From positions 62,001 through 126,000 of the forward strand of contig WHVD01000025.1 in the NCBI GenBank assembly GCA_015178975.1: 64,000 nt of DNA, written 5' to 3'. Shown here one piece after another: positions 22,120-33,743 of this stretch. The position numbers were made by a program, and so were the translations under genes. Source of the stretch: Hysterangium stoloniferum (lineage: Eukaryota > Basidiomycota > Agaricomycetes > Hysterangiales > Hysterangiaceae). The notes under the pieces are model-generated. The model had not been told where the DNA came from. It made no database searches and worked only from the letters and a program-made list of their open reading frames with translations. How positions within the stretch are numbered: the first letter of the stretch is position 1; each line of letters begins with the position of its first letter.

Positions 22120-22506
22120 CATAAGTAAAGTTGTTTCAGTGTTGCAGCAGTACCTTCCTAATTTGGAAGGTAACTGCCACAACATACAAATTCTTTGGTG
22201 TAACCTGGAACCCATGTCATTTAGATGTTACATTTTGTTATTTTGGACTTGGGTAAGTTTATTTGAGCATTAATATTACTCAAGGAAGGGCTAAAACTAA
22301 GGATGTGTTAATTAAAGTGGTGCACCAAGTATATTTCACCAGGAAACTGTACACAAGATGTAACAGTTCTCTTGTTTTGATAATCTAATGTCAAATATTA
22401 TTTTATTTTGATGAATTACAATACAGAATTCATGAAGTACATACATATCTACTTAATTTAAGAAAAGAAGCATGTCATGGCACTTGCACAATAGTGCAAC
22501 ACCCTG
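22120..22506. other. No gene recognised
   Basis: About 390 AT-rich bases with no ORF or terminal repeat that I can identify. Confidence 0.4.
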
Positions 22507-23143
22507 TGTGAAAGGTACCGTTTTAGTGGGAATATAACTATCTTATCAGACTATATTCCCCATATTTTTTCCTTATTTTCTACTATTTTTAAAATCATCT
22601 AATTCTCTGATTACACACATTTATATTAGTTTGAAGATATATGTACACCTATGGGTACATAGACCTTATTAGCACTTACATACTGTCACACTTATGTACA
22701 CTAGTGGGTGTAACTAAAAACTCAGACACTTTTTACCTGTAACAACAACTTGCCTGGACACCTCTTTAAGTGTCCTGCAAATTGTGATTGGGATATTGTC
22801 TCAGCCATCTCAAATGGCTCTTAACTAGAACTACTCATACCTTTTAGCTTCATACTGTCTAGTCAAAGCTCGACCCTTTATCCAAACTTACCATGAATCA
22901 CTACTACTACCATGCTCTACTTCTCTCTCAATGACACCTCTCCTACCTCTATCAGTCCATTGAGCCTATTCTTTGGAATCACACCATAAGGTTGATTCTG
23001 TTTACTATAGTCATCTTAAACTATCCTATGGTTATTTATCAACTAGCCTTATTTACATTTGTATTGTACTTCAACAGTCAATACTCATATTGTACCTAGA
23101 AGGTTGGTATATCGAGTGGTCAGAACTTCCACAACTCTTCACA
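22507..23143 (+). mobile_element. Solo LTR, group D
   Basis: 637 bp, TGTGAAAGGTACCG to CACAACTCTTCACA. Same layout as family B (GTCCTGCAAATTGTGATTGGG, then CTCAGCCATCTCAAATGG) but clearly diverged. CCCTG precedes it. The nearest match on the right (CCCTG at 23148-23152) is four bases away from the end, so the duplication is uncertain. Confidence 0.8.
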
Positions 23144-23283
23144 CCCACCCTGCATGGCACTTTTCTATAGCCCTCTCTCACATCACACCAGAGCATTTTG
23201 CCTCAAGGTGTTTCAACTCCCCACTGGCAAAGGTACATAGGATGGTCCCTCAGGTGACCTGGACATAGTTCTTGCATGTGGGG

Positions 23284-24026
23284 TGTTACGACCGTGTCGC
23301 AACCCGATGGTCCCTGAGGTTATCACCACTTATCAATGATTCAAGTCATTGTTCAAGTTCTCACATTGGAAGCCATCGGTTTCCCAATGCTGATGTATGC
23401 CTTTGTGGTGATCAAACTCCATTTATGCCCCCATCAAAATATACTCGTACTATCTGGTTAAACACTGATACGTCCCTTTTTATTATGATGATCCATTCTA
23501 GTCTATGTTCCACACATGTCTATATATACTTGTAACTCTCGGACTATTTCCTTTTCTCGTAATCCCGCTCTCGGTTAATTCATGGCCTCTGAACTAATCA
23601 AAACCTTCCCGTTCCTAGTCAAGCTTATTTGTCAATACCGTTTTCCGCTCTTCTCCTAGTTAGTATTTTCTAGACACCGAATACTTGTATATGAACCCAT
23701 TGTAGTTGTAGTTACTAGGCAATCAGAATATCGACTCAGAATACCCTCTTACACCTCTAGAAGTCTCATACTAAGTACTCCACTATCCGCCTTCATGTGC
23801 GCTCGCCCACTCTCAGTCTCCGACCCCTTGGCCTGACACTCGACTTATCCTTCAGTTCCGATTGGTAGTTTTGCCGAGAGGTATTCGTTAGGACTAGTCT
23901 TCGCCCATCTGAAATTTAAGGACACCCGACGGATAATTGCAAGGGCACAGCACATAAGCTGAAGCCAAGTCCTTCCAATCAGTCCCCGTCGGCCTACCAA
24001 CATTAGTCAGTTTTCAGTTCTTAACA
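23284..24026 (+). mobile_element. Solo LTR, family G
   Basis: 743 bp, TGTTACGACCGTG to TTTTCAGTTCTTAACA, perfect TGGGG duplications (23279-23283, 24027-24031). Copies in the other direction at 31602-32266 and 55829-56577. Confidence 0.93.
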
Positions 24027-24043
24027 TGGGGTATGGCTGCTGT

Positions 24044-25081
24044 TAGTGATTGGCAAGGCCCAGCCTCAGGCTGTGGGCTGGCTGAGCTGGGCCATGAAAA
24101 ACCCAACCTAAACTGGGCCAAGTAGTATGTACTTAGTACTTAGACTGTCAACTCTGGGCACAGCCTGGGATATTTTAAGTCCAAGACAGGCTGCCAGGCT
24201 GCCAGGCCACAGCCTGCTAGTGGCCCCACAAGGTAAGGACAAGGTACCACACAGTGTAAGGGGATGTACATATTGTTGACACCTCTCCCACTTATCCTAG
24301 CTATGTATATCTGGTATACAAGGCCAGTAGCATAGTGCACACATCTCTTTCTTTAATCTCCATTGCTCAATTCATATTTAGAGTTATGGTTTTACAATAG
24401 ATGACTTCTGATCACGATAAGGTTCATCAATCCTTATCATGATATGGGCTCAGGACTAGATAGTAGTTGGTAGCTGCCTACAGTCACCTTATGCCCTAGT
24501 GGCTATATATTGGAGTAGCTAGATCATGTACATTCTCTAGCTTGTTATCAACTAGATTCCAGTGCTACATCCTTAGTCTGAGATATCTCCTGCCCTGACA
24601 CATAGTCAAGGATGGTCAGATTTTCTTCTGTATAATGTAAACAAGCAGTTCAATTTCTGTTCATCCCCGTTGTACACACACAATGCCACCAAAGTCAAAA
24701 TCTTGCCTGGGATGGCCAAGTAAGTCCCCAGGGGGATATTGAGAGTGACAAAGAAATCAAAACATGTTTGCAGCAGGAAATTTTGGCTAGCAGGGATTCA
24801 GAGGCCATAATATTTGAAGTTGAGCTATCCTCTGATGAAGAGGAAATTTATGTATAATACACATTCATAATATTTTTGAGAAGTTTATTGTATTTTATTA
24901 GCAGACTACAAGATTACAAATGCCATCTTGTACCATTTTTACCCACAGCCTGGGCCCAAGCCCGGCTGACTCCAGCCCAAGCCATCTCTTAAAGCCCGGC
25001 CTGAGATATTGGCAGGCCCAAGCCATCAAAGCTGAGCCGAAGCTGGGGCTTTCGGGCCGGGCCGGGCCTTGCCAATCACTA
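24044..25081. mobile_element. Non-autonomous hAT-type transposon
   Basis: 1038 bp with terminal inverted repeats TAGTGATTGGCAAGGCCC / GGGCCTTGCCAATCACTA and a perfect 8-bp target duplication GCTGCTGT (24036-24043, 25082-25089). The 8-bp duplication and this terminus are hallmarks of the hAT superfamily. The subterminal regions are rich in GGCCCAGCC / GCCCAAGCC motifs, possible transposase-binding sites. The only coding trace is a short one from ATG 24683, interrupted by stops. It continues as KTCLQQEILASRDSEAIIF and an acidic SSDEEE end (to about 24858), perhaps the N-terminus of a lost transposase. Confidence 0.92.
24683..24858 (+). pseudogene. Short ORF remnant inside the hAT element
   Basis: Begins MPPKSKSCLGWPSKSPGGY and stops. 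A shifted frame then reads SDKEIKTCLQQEIL...FEVELSSDEEEIYV and ends in TAA. It looks like a basic N-terminus followed by an acidic stretch, as at the start of many fungal hAT transposases, but this is not certain. Confidence 0.4.
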
Positions 25082-25089
25082 GCTGCTGT

Positions 25090-25271
25090 CCAATAGCCTG
25101 ATCCTGATAAGTATGTGTAATTGCCAGGGTATAATGGCCTATCAATGCTTCATCACCTACAATAATCACTCTATGCACTTTAACTAGGTGCTTCTGGAGA
25201 CCTCTCAGGTGAATGAAGGTTTTTTCAGGTTTTGGACAATCCTGTCCTGGACAAAGTGGTATGTACTCCAA
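25090..25271 (-). pseudogene. C2H2-like zinc-finger fragment
   Basis: The reverse strand reads CPGQDCPKPEKTFIHLRGLQKHLVKVH, with Cys-Cys-His-His spacing close to but looser than a classical C2H2 finger. The open reading runs into the hAT element, which truncates it. It starts near 25271 with no clear upstream exon. Origin unknown. Confidence 0.35.
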
Positions 25272-27180
25272 GAAATGTTTTAGCTTTTTCTCGGAATTGC
25301 CAATTTGGCCAGGTAAAATTTGACCCTTGAGAAACAGCTTAGCCTCTTCTGAATAATGGTTGAAAAGGTGGGCTTGTCAGTGTTAGATAACACCATAAAA
25401 CCTCTCTTGCCATACTCGGACAAACAGGAATATGCAGGGTCGAAATAACAAAGGAACCACGCGGACACATAAGGAACCAAAATGTGGCCGCATATCTTAT
25501 TATTCTCGTTGTCTCATACTCCCTTTGTTCTAGATTTCCTTTGTTCGCATCACTCGTTATTATCTTTGGTAGATATACAATAGCTAGAGCATCCTTACAC
25601 CTCAGTTTGTTATACACATACACGAGACTGAGCTTATTATTGGGTCTTACTTTCTAACAGTCGGTGCCGAATTTCGGTGAATTCCTTGGTAAATCCAGGG
25701 TAATTCCACTTAAAGCCTTTTTTTTACTGCTTTGCGATTCTGAGTCGCGGGTACTTGCTTATCTATACTCCATTTGTTGAAATGGGACTGTTTTAAAAGT
25801 GCTGATCACCTGGATGCTAATAATGTTACCACCATCGGCGTGGGCTTAGATCCTAAAAGAGTGACGGCAGGATTTCCATGGCTCGCCATTGTGGCAGAAG
25901 CGTCCTGCCTATTAGCATTCAGTTCGCCGTTCGTATCAATCATTACAGACTGTGATACCGGAGTGCTATACCACTCCGTAGCGTAACCGTGATTTCTTTT
26001 TTGTTCTGAATGGTGAGTTGTTATGCACCGGTGGCCTATGCAGTCGCACCCGTCAGTACCTATTGTCAAATAATTTCAATAATAATATCTTATATATTCA
26101 ATCCCCAATCCATACATGACATTTGATGGATTCCCGATAGACCCAACTCAGAATCAATCTCGCGCTGAAGGTGTCCGTCGAATAAGTCATTAAGTTTATT
26201 ACTGGCAGATTGAGGATCAGAAAAGGAGTGCATGGAATAAGCACCAAGGGTTTCATTAAGCAACGACGTTTGGTCAAAGAGTAGAAGATAATAGATTGCA
26301 AAATCAAAATAAATTATACATTAAGTCTCAGATGACTCCGTCATGTTAAGGGCATATCTAATATATTGGGAACTTGTGCAAATCACACTAGACATTAGAA
26401 TATATAACTTGGCTTATTACATACATGAGTGAACTACTGGGTGGGTTCATATACCTAGAGGAAAGAATATTCTGGAAGGGATTAGTGAGGAGAATTAAAA
26501 GCTAAAGATTATTGACCCGCAAGGTATGTTCCATAATATTCTGCAGTATTCCAGGATGTCATTTTGATTAATCCTGTAATAAAATTGAAAAACAAAAACA
26601 AAACATCATTGCAGGGGATATGAAATTAAGAAATATAAACCAGGGAAAAAAATAACAATCTAAAAGTGATGCTGTAGGAGTACCCAAGCATCAATTAGCA
26701 TCAGAGTGAAGATTCATTGAACCGCCAACATTAATTAACTTGAAGGACACCATGGGTAGTCACCTGGTCCTTCTAACTGGATGGATATCACTGAATACTG
26801 TCATGAATGGCGAGGTGCACTAAGTACCGAAATCCTATTTAAGGATCACGCATGCGGCCAGCAGAAAATGGGATGTCGGGAGGTATGCACGTCGTTATGC
26901 CCGGCCAGATTTCGAGCACATTCCCGTGCCTTTGTTGGTAGACATATGCCTGGTTTATAATTCCTACATTACAAACATAAAAGAGATGAAAACGCCTGTG
27001 AACGGCGGGAATCGACGCGAGTATCCAAAATATGTTTTCAATTTCGTGGACTCCAGTTCTGTTCTGTAGATACGATGCGAATATTTGATGAATAATATCG
27101 GTTCATAAAACTCTGAGGCAGGACAAAGGTAATCTTTATTATTATTCAGGTAATCGTATTAAACGCGAACCACACCAGTG
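25272..27180. other. Intergenic, nothing recognised
   Basis: About 1.9 kb with only short ORFs (longest 94 codons, 25339-25623, reverse). The G+C and codon character near 25800-26000 is host-like, but I see no motif or convincing splice chain. No LTR termini seen. Confidence 0.4.
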
Positions 27181-27188
27181 ATATAAAG

Positions 27189-28380
27189 TCAACGCTTGTC
27201 ATCAAGAAATTCGGATATTATCCGAACAACTTCTTCGGGCTGTTCTTGTTGTACCCAATGACCGGCGTTGTCGACTACTTTCACTCCTTCGCTACCAGGA
27301 CGCATTTCCTCGCATACAACGTCCACCATATGTTGAAGACTTCCCGGAGATTGATACATCCCCCAGTCTTTCCTCCCCGAAATAAATAATGCAGGAACTT
27401 GAATAGATTTTCCCGCAAAAACGGAGAGCTCCGGTTGCGAAGTTGTGTGGTATTGATACCAATGAAGACCCCCTTGAAATGTCGTTCGGTTGAATTCTTT
27501 CACGTAGATACATAACTCATCATTGGTGAGCCAAGAAGGCTCATGAGGTGGAAGGCAAGGCGCGACAGTCTCGGCCATACCTTTTGTAGCGTCCATGATG
27601 TAGTATTCCGGCATTTTGGCAAGTTCTTGGGCGGACCACGATGAAAGAGGATGAGGATCATTAAAGGGCCAATCCGCACTCTTCATGTGATAGTATGCTC
27701 GCATAAATGCAAGTAAGCCTTGAGGTGCCTCTCTCATATTTTTATCAGCCTCGTACGAAGGCGGTGAGTAATACTGTATATAATGTTTGCGAGGTGGATC
27801 CAACGTCAGCAACTGTACAGCTAAAACTTTCGCTGATGATGTGATTGATTGCGAAAATGAGGGCGGGCCAGAAAATGGAGCACTCATCATTACCACTGAC
27901 ATGAACATATCAGGTCGGATGAGTGCGCAATAGGCGGCAACTGCCGATCCAGAATCATGACCGACAATACATTCGACTTTCCTATAACCTAGAGCGATTA
28001 CAAGAGCAACGATGTCGGTAACAAGGTTGAGCATTCGAAATGATTCGATATCCTCTATATTCCAACCAGAAGTGCGACCGTACCCTCGTTGGTCAGGAGC
28101 GACCACATGATATCCGGATCCTAGCAAAGAAAGTGGTCCAATAATTTTCCTATATGAATATGCACTGTAAATTGCAATCAGTTTCTATCTGTGTTGATGG
28201 AAGTCTGCAGTACAGTTCCGGAAATCCATGTAGCAAAAGTAGAAGGGGACGCTCCTTCTTCGGTAAGTCTCGCGCCTGGTCAGCGCATGCTTCGAGAACA
28301 TGTATATCTAGACCATTAACTTGTTTAATGACGCGAGAGGTGACGCCGGGAGATAATGGAAGCCCCTCGAGTTCAGACAT
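27189..28380 (-). CDS. Epoxide hydrolase (alpha/beta hydrolase), two exons
   Basis: Likely opens epoxides to diols in detoxification or lipid metabolism. It is a soluble alpha/beta-hydrolase of 380 residues, within the family's usual range. Exon 1 is 28380-28214, a 49-nt GT...AG intron is 28213-28165, and exon 2 is 28164-27189. Splicing gives HGFPEL joined to AYSYRK, as in the family. Visible motifs: oxyanion-hole HGFP (51-54); nucleophile elbow GHDSGS with Asp126; lid tyrosine in LHWYQYH (about 292); catalytic acid Asp322 in SGRKDWG; catalytic His358 in DNAGHW. All needed residues are present, so it looks functional. No signal peptide is visible. The nucleophile being Asp rather than Ser favours an epoxide hydrolase (or a haloalkane dehalogenase relative) over an esterase. 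It is followed upstream by the GFA gene on the same strand, 0.9 kb away. Confidence 0.93.
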
Positions 28381-29295
28381 GGGGGTTAGTGGGAATTGGT
28401 GATTGCTACCTACTGGCCTCTGTTACAAAGCAAGGTTAGTATTCACGTGAGTCCTGGTTCCATTCCGGCCCGGCTTTGGCTTGCCTTGACCTTGGCTTGC
28501 TCAAACCACAGGCCAGGTTAAAGCTACATGGACAAGTCTATAGCACATGACAAATGTCGTTGCCGTCAACGACACGATGTTGTGTGCTAGACTGTATGAT
28601 ATCTGTAAATTTGAACTTTAAATGTTCAAACATTATACGAAGTATACTTATGGTCTCAATGCACATATGATTCATTGGAAAGCCGCGGCTTTGGCTTTTC
28701 AGAACAAGCTGGCCGCCACGAAATTGCCGCGTGACTGGCTCCCGAACTGAGGCCGGACCAACCACAACACTACACACGACTACTCCAGACTACGTTCTTG
28801 CATCTTGCCTCTGATCTAACTAGACTCAAAGCCACTCCAATATCAGTTACTTTTAACTGTGTCAGCCGCCCAGCACATAGGAATAGGCTGACGTAATCCG
28901 AATCCAGCTCAAGATATCGGTCTTCAAGTTAATGAGTCAAAAGGCATCATATCTGTATATCGTTTCCGAGCCCTCTTGAAACGGAGACAGCCGAAATCTC
29001 TCTTGAAACAACTGTATACGGGTTTTCAGGCCGTTCTTGGGCTGTATCCGAGGAAAGATCTTTCTCTGCGTAATGCAAAGAAGTTTTGGGCAATATCCAC
29101 CCTTATTCATCAATAACAATCAAAACTCAGAGACTTGGGTTAATTTGCAAAACAATGACGAAAGTTGTGTGAGAAGGTCGGGGGTGCGGAAGCGTCGCTG
29201 TAGCTGAACAAGCCGGGAATATCGGCACTTTCATAAGGTCGAGAGATATCACGCCTGCTTTAAGCTTTAAAACGAATGCTGTAATATGCGTAAAA
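28381..29295. other. Intergenic between two host genes
   Basis: About 0.9 kb without a recognised gene. A ~30-bp segment near 28425 (GTTACAAAGCAAGGTTAGTA, then TTCACGTG) recurs at about 29977 (GTTACAAAGCAAGGGTTAGT, then CCACGTG), on the other side of the GFA gene. Confidence 0.5.
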
Positions 29296-29860
29296 TTATT
29301 CGTCCGATCTACCAGGCTTGGTCTGTGCAACTTGAGTGCCCCCAAACTCAGGCAGCCACTGCACACGACCTTTGGTATAGTATTCGATTTCAGGCTTATG
29401 GTGCTCAAATCCCTCCAATGCACTAGAGAAAACCGCCATTGTACGTCCAAAATCACCATTCGTGTTAAATAAAGGGGACCCGCAGTTAAGGCAAAAATGA
29501 CGAGGGAGGGCGTTTCCAGAGTCTTGGGCTTCGTCAACGTAAGTTTTCACGAGATCGGCCCCAGTTACTATTTTATGACTCTTTCGCAGTTCAATCATAG
29601 AATACGTTCGTACATTAAAGCACTAAACTCACACTCACATTACTTGGGAAGACTACATTTGTAGTGAAGACTGTGCCGGTATATCTTTTACAGTTAGAAC
29701 AGTGGCAACATGACACGCTGGCAAGAGTACTTAAATTGGGAAGTGAAAAGAGGATAAAGCTTCATAAGACAACTCACAACAAGGGCTCAGCATGCATTTC
29801 GAAGGTGACTTTGCCACAAAGACAGCGACCTATGTACGAAGAGGACGAGGAGGCTGACAT
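29296..29860 (-). CDS. GFA (glutathione-dependent formaldehyde-activating) family protein, three exons
   Basis: Small zinc-binding protein of 148 residues, about the usual GFA length. Exon 1 is 29860-29778, exon 2 is 29717-29639, exon 3 is 29580-29296. The introns are 60 and 58 nt, with GTGAGT donors. The frame is restored at both junctions. The motif series is typical: CLCGKVTF (Cys13, Cys15), CCHCSNCKRYTG (Cys32, Cys34, Cys37) and FCLNCGSPLF (Cys84, Cys87). The family includes enzymes that may condense formaldehyde with glutathione, and many members of unknown substrate. I would not claim the formaldehyde role here. The start codon is the ATG of MSASSSSSYIGRC. No membrane segment. It appears intact. 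Confidence 0.9.
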
Positions 29861-30012
29861 CGGGGGGCGAGCTCGTGCTCTAAAGCGTAAGTTGTGAGGT
29901 ACAGATTCAGTGAACGAGGTTGTGAAAACACATCATCTGGGACAAATTAGCCCACCTCAAGCGCCTATGGTCGTGTGTTACAAAGCAAGGGTTAGTATCC
30001 ACGTGACTGCTC

Positions 30013-30571
30013 TTTTTTTTTTTTTTTTTTTTTTGATATATTTGTATCCCGCTTCAAGCAACAATGGCTAACTGCGGCTAGGAGGTGAAAAGGCCCCCAG
30101 AGAAACTATGCTACGGTGGTATGAAGTTCCGAGTGAGCTACGCGTGCGGAAGGGATTTTAGTAAGCAAAGGGGGGCATGTTGATATATACATGGTATAGA
30201 GCTGAGGCCTTGAGGCCTGGGGCCGAAGCCCCAAGAAAAGCCCGAGATCCTGCTAGCAGGCGTCGACAAGGGCTGCAGGCACACCGAAGTCTTGCATTGC
30301 TAGTGCATAGGTGAATGCTGGAGTCGGAGGTGGGTAGGAAGGGTAGACCGCTGCCAGGCAACAGTCATGGTTGGTAGGTGCCAGTGACGTTCCGCAGACG
30401 ACACTGGTGCACGGCTGAAGGCTGCCGACTTTGACAGAGCAGTGAATTCAGAGGTCCCCAAACCTGTTCACTGTCATCCGCCTCTCCGCCCCTCACCACG
30501 AGCACTGGGGGCCCCAACCCCAGAGGCAGGTGGTGGTCACGGAACAAGAGAGCCTTGCCACATGACTGCTC
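30013..30571 (-). repeat. Poly(A)-tailed retroposon, unit 1
   Basis: Read on the reverse strand it starts near TCATGTGGCAAGGCTCTC, passes GGTTGGGGCCC about 40 nt on (weak pol III A- and B-box likenesses), and ends in a poly(A) tail (T22 at 30013-30034 on the + strand). TGACTGCTC flanks it on both sides (30004-30012, 30563-30571), a likely target duplication. A tRNA-derived SINE is the best guess, though ~550 bp is long for one. Confidence 0.6.
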
Positions 30572-31125
30572 TTTTTTTTTTTTTTTTTTACATTTATATA
30601 CCGCGTCGCATAACTAAGATACATAGCGGTTCCGTAGCATCGTATAGAGCATAGCTACTATAGTATCTACGGGAGAATGAAGAGGAAGCAGGCCGGATGC
30701 GTCGGAGCGAGTGGTGGATGGTCGAATAAAGAGAGGTGATTGCGCTGAACTTGCCCAGTAAACAGCACATGCCATTTGGGCCGAAGCCCGAGGAAGAACC
30801 TGAGATCCTGCTAACAGGCGTCGACGATGGCTGTAGGCACACCAAAGTCTTGCATTGCTAGTGCATAAGTGAATGCTGGAGTCAGGGGTGGGTAGGAAGA
30901 AAAGACTGCTGCCAGGTTGCGGTCATGGTTTAGGAGGTGCCAGTGATGGTCTGCAGGTGACACTGGTGTGCGGCTGAAGGCTGCCGACTTTGACAGAGCA
31001 GTGAATTCAGAGGCTCCCCAAGCCTGTTCACTGTCATCTGCCTCTCTGTCCTTTTACCATGAGCATGGGGGACCCAACCTCAGAGGCAGGTGGTGGTCAC
31101 AGAACAAGAGAGTCTTGTCACATGA
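30572..31125 (-). repeat. Poly(A)-tailed retroposon, unit 2
   Basis: Second copy directly adjoining unit 1, tail T18 at 30572-30589. The two share about the first 350 bp from the head, for example GCGTCGAC...GGCTG and CTTGCATTGCTAGTGCATA, and differ toward the tail. The head ends near 31125 next to the Tc1 element. Confidence 0.6.
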
Positions 31126-31548
31126 TTTGTTCATGTTCAAGTATATTTACAAGGCCTTTTAACATGCTTGTCCCCACAGTTCACTATGTGTACTGTTCCC
31201 CTACTATTCGTGAACACATCATTACTTTGCTCCTCTCTAATGTCTCTGGGCACTCTATTCATCAGACCACTGGTGTTAGCATTGGAACTATCTCAAAAAT
31301 ATGCTCTGAATACTGTCCTGAGGCTCCCAAGTCCTCTGGTGGTCATCCAACCAAACTTACATCTGCCAATATCAGCTATGCTAAGCATCTCTGATAATGC
31401 AGTGCAAGTTACCAAGTCTCTTCAGGATGTCACAAATCAATCCCTCTCCTCCCAAACTGTTCATCATGCCTTATGCAAAGCTGGCCTAAGGCCTGTGGTG
31501 ATGAAGAAGTGTGTGCCCTTTTCTGTGACAATCTCACAGGAGGGAGAG

Positions 31549-32858
31549 TGTGAAGAGTTGCTGGATTCTGACCACTCAATATACAAAGAATATTGGCTAT
31601 TTAAAATTGACTGATCTCAGTAGGCCGATGGGGACCGAACGGAAGGACTTGGCTTCAGCTTATGTGCTGCACCCTCACAAGTTACTGTCAGGTGTCCTTA
31701 AAATAGTGTCGGATTAAGGGGTCAGAGACTGAGGGTGGGCAAGTGCATGTAGAGGCAGAGAGCAGGATACTTAGAGTAAGGCTTACAAGAGATGTACATA
31801 TATGGGTGTTCTGAGTCGATATTGATTGCCTAGTAACTACATTTACAGTGGGTTTATATACAAGTTATCGGCATCTAGAAACTACTAACTAAGGGAAGAG
31901 TGGAAAATACTATTGACAAATAAACTTGACTAGAAACCAGAAGGTTACAATAAGATTAGAAGCCACCGAGAGCGGGATTATGAGAAAAGGAAATAGTCCA
32001 AGGGTTACAAGTATATACAGGCATATGTGAAACATAGAGCAAAATGGGTCATCATAAGAAAAAGGGATGTATCAAAGCATAACCAGATAGTACGAGTATA
32101 ACTTGACAGGGGTGTAAATGGGTTTGATCACCATGAAGGTATACGTTAGTGTCGGGTGGCTGACAGTTTCTGATACGATGACTTGATCAATAACTAGGAA
32201 TGTCAGTAGATGGTAGTATCCTTGGGGACTGTCGGGTTGTGACACAGTTGTGACATGGTCATAACACTATTCAAACATGGTGAGCAAGTATCAACTATTG
32301 AGTACAATACTAGAGCTTACTAGATTAACAGTACTAGTAAAGAGGCATGATACACGTCACTAGAGCAACTGTACAGTTGCTCATGATGGCTAGTAAAGAG
32401 AATAGTGGAGTTGACCATTCTGGTACAACTCACAGTTGTGAGAAAGGAAAGATAACCAACAAGGTATCAGTTATCTAAGGAAGAGTAAGAGAAGCGTGAA
32501 TCGGTAGTGGTATCAACAAGCACAGTAGTGGGAGTAAGGGACTTGACCTTCATGGTTCAAGTCCAGAAGCTAACAGTATGTTAAGTAATCCTACTTGCTT
32601 GGTAGCTGAGACATCACCCTTGACACCTCTTGCTGTGTGACATTCTGAGTCGTTACAAGGTGGTGTCTGTTGGGTAAAAAGTGTCATCTATCTCTTTGGT
32701 GCCGAGCATGCCCACAAGTATACACAGGGCTTTGAACTAAAGAAATAGGGCTATACTCGAAGAGTATAGAAAATAGGAACATAGAGATAAAATATAGAAA
32801 ATAGTATCCAGTAATATGCATTCAATAGTCCAACCATAATATGTGCATACCCTTCACA
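31549..32858 (-). mobile_element. Solo LTR, family F, itself split by LTR G
   Basis: Bounded by TGTGAAGAGTTGC and CCCTTCACA, with perfect GAGAG duplications (31544-31548, 32859-32863). Without the nested LTR it is about 640 bp. Read in reverse it starts TGTGAAGGGTATGC and has the family A layout (GTGTATACTTGTGGGC...TCGGCACC). Confidence 0.9.
31602..32266 (-). mobile_element. Solo LTR, family G, nested in LTR F
   Basis: 665 bp ending GGTCATAACA, with CTATT duplications (31597-31601, 32267-32271). Its outer ~10 bases at 31602 are worn compared with the copies at 23284 and 55829. Confidence 0.88.
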
Positions 32859-33743
32859 GAGAGGCTACAGTGGGCAGAGAGACCTTAGGAGTACACTCTG
32901 GAGGACTGGAAGAGAGTTGTATTCTCTGATGAGACCAAAATCAATCATTCTGGGTCAGATGGAAGGAAGTGGGTGTGGAAAAAGGTGGGGGAGGGGTTGA
33001 CTGATAGGCAGGTGGAGGGAACATTGCAGTTTGGTGGTGGTAGTGTGATGATGTGGGGTTGCATGCTTTGGGAAGGCATTGGATATGCCACTAGGATTGA
33101 AGGGAAGATGGATTCACAGCTTTACTGCTCTATCTTGGAGGATGAACTTCAGCAATCCCTTGAGTTTAATAAGAAAACTCCAACTGATATCATCTTCCAG
33201 CAGGATAATGATCCAAAGCATACCAGCAAACTGGCTCAAAAGTGGTTTGATGACCATAGCTACAATGTGATGCAGTGGCCAGCACAGTCTCCAGATCTAA
33301 ACCCCATAGAGCATCTCTGGGGGCACTTGAAAAGGAGGCTAGCTGACTATGAAACACCACCTAGTGGAGTGGAGGAGCTTTGGGAGTGCTGTCAAGTGGA
33401 ATGGGAAAAGATCCCAAAGGAGGTGTGTCAGAACTTGATGGAGAGTATGCCTAGAAGAGTAGAAGCTGTAATTAAGGCCAAGGGATGGTATACCAAGTAC
33501 TAGTTTAGTATATAGGGTTTATAAAATACAGGCAACAAAACCATTTAGATGTACAAGCTTCATCAATCCTATTATTACATTGCCATAAATGGACATATGA
33601 CATCATGGTTATGTAATCAACATTTAGTTATATTAGAGCATCTATCATAATTCATTCAGAATTTCTAAAATTTATTTTGGGGCTAATGCTAAAGGATCTT
33701 TTCAAAACAAAGAAACATCCAAACAGTTTTGTTGCCTACTGTA

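Larger units (their letters stand above)
31150..33741 (+). mobile_element. Tc1-type transposon (copy 3), split by LTR F
   Basis: N-terminal helix-turn-helix part near 31164-31400 (TTGVSIGTISKICSEYC, SGGHPTKLTSANI), interrupted at 31549-32858. The rest, 32883-33503, encodes an intact catalytic stretch: VFSDETKI (first Asp), FQQDNDPKHTSK (second Asp) and SPDLNPIEHLWGHLKRRL (third Asp), i.e. a DD34D triad, ending KGWYTKY. The right terminus is TTTTGTTGCCTACTG followed by TA (33742-33743). The left terminus is not found. A frameshift near 31390 and the insertion make it inactive. Confidence 0.88.
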
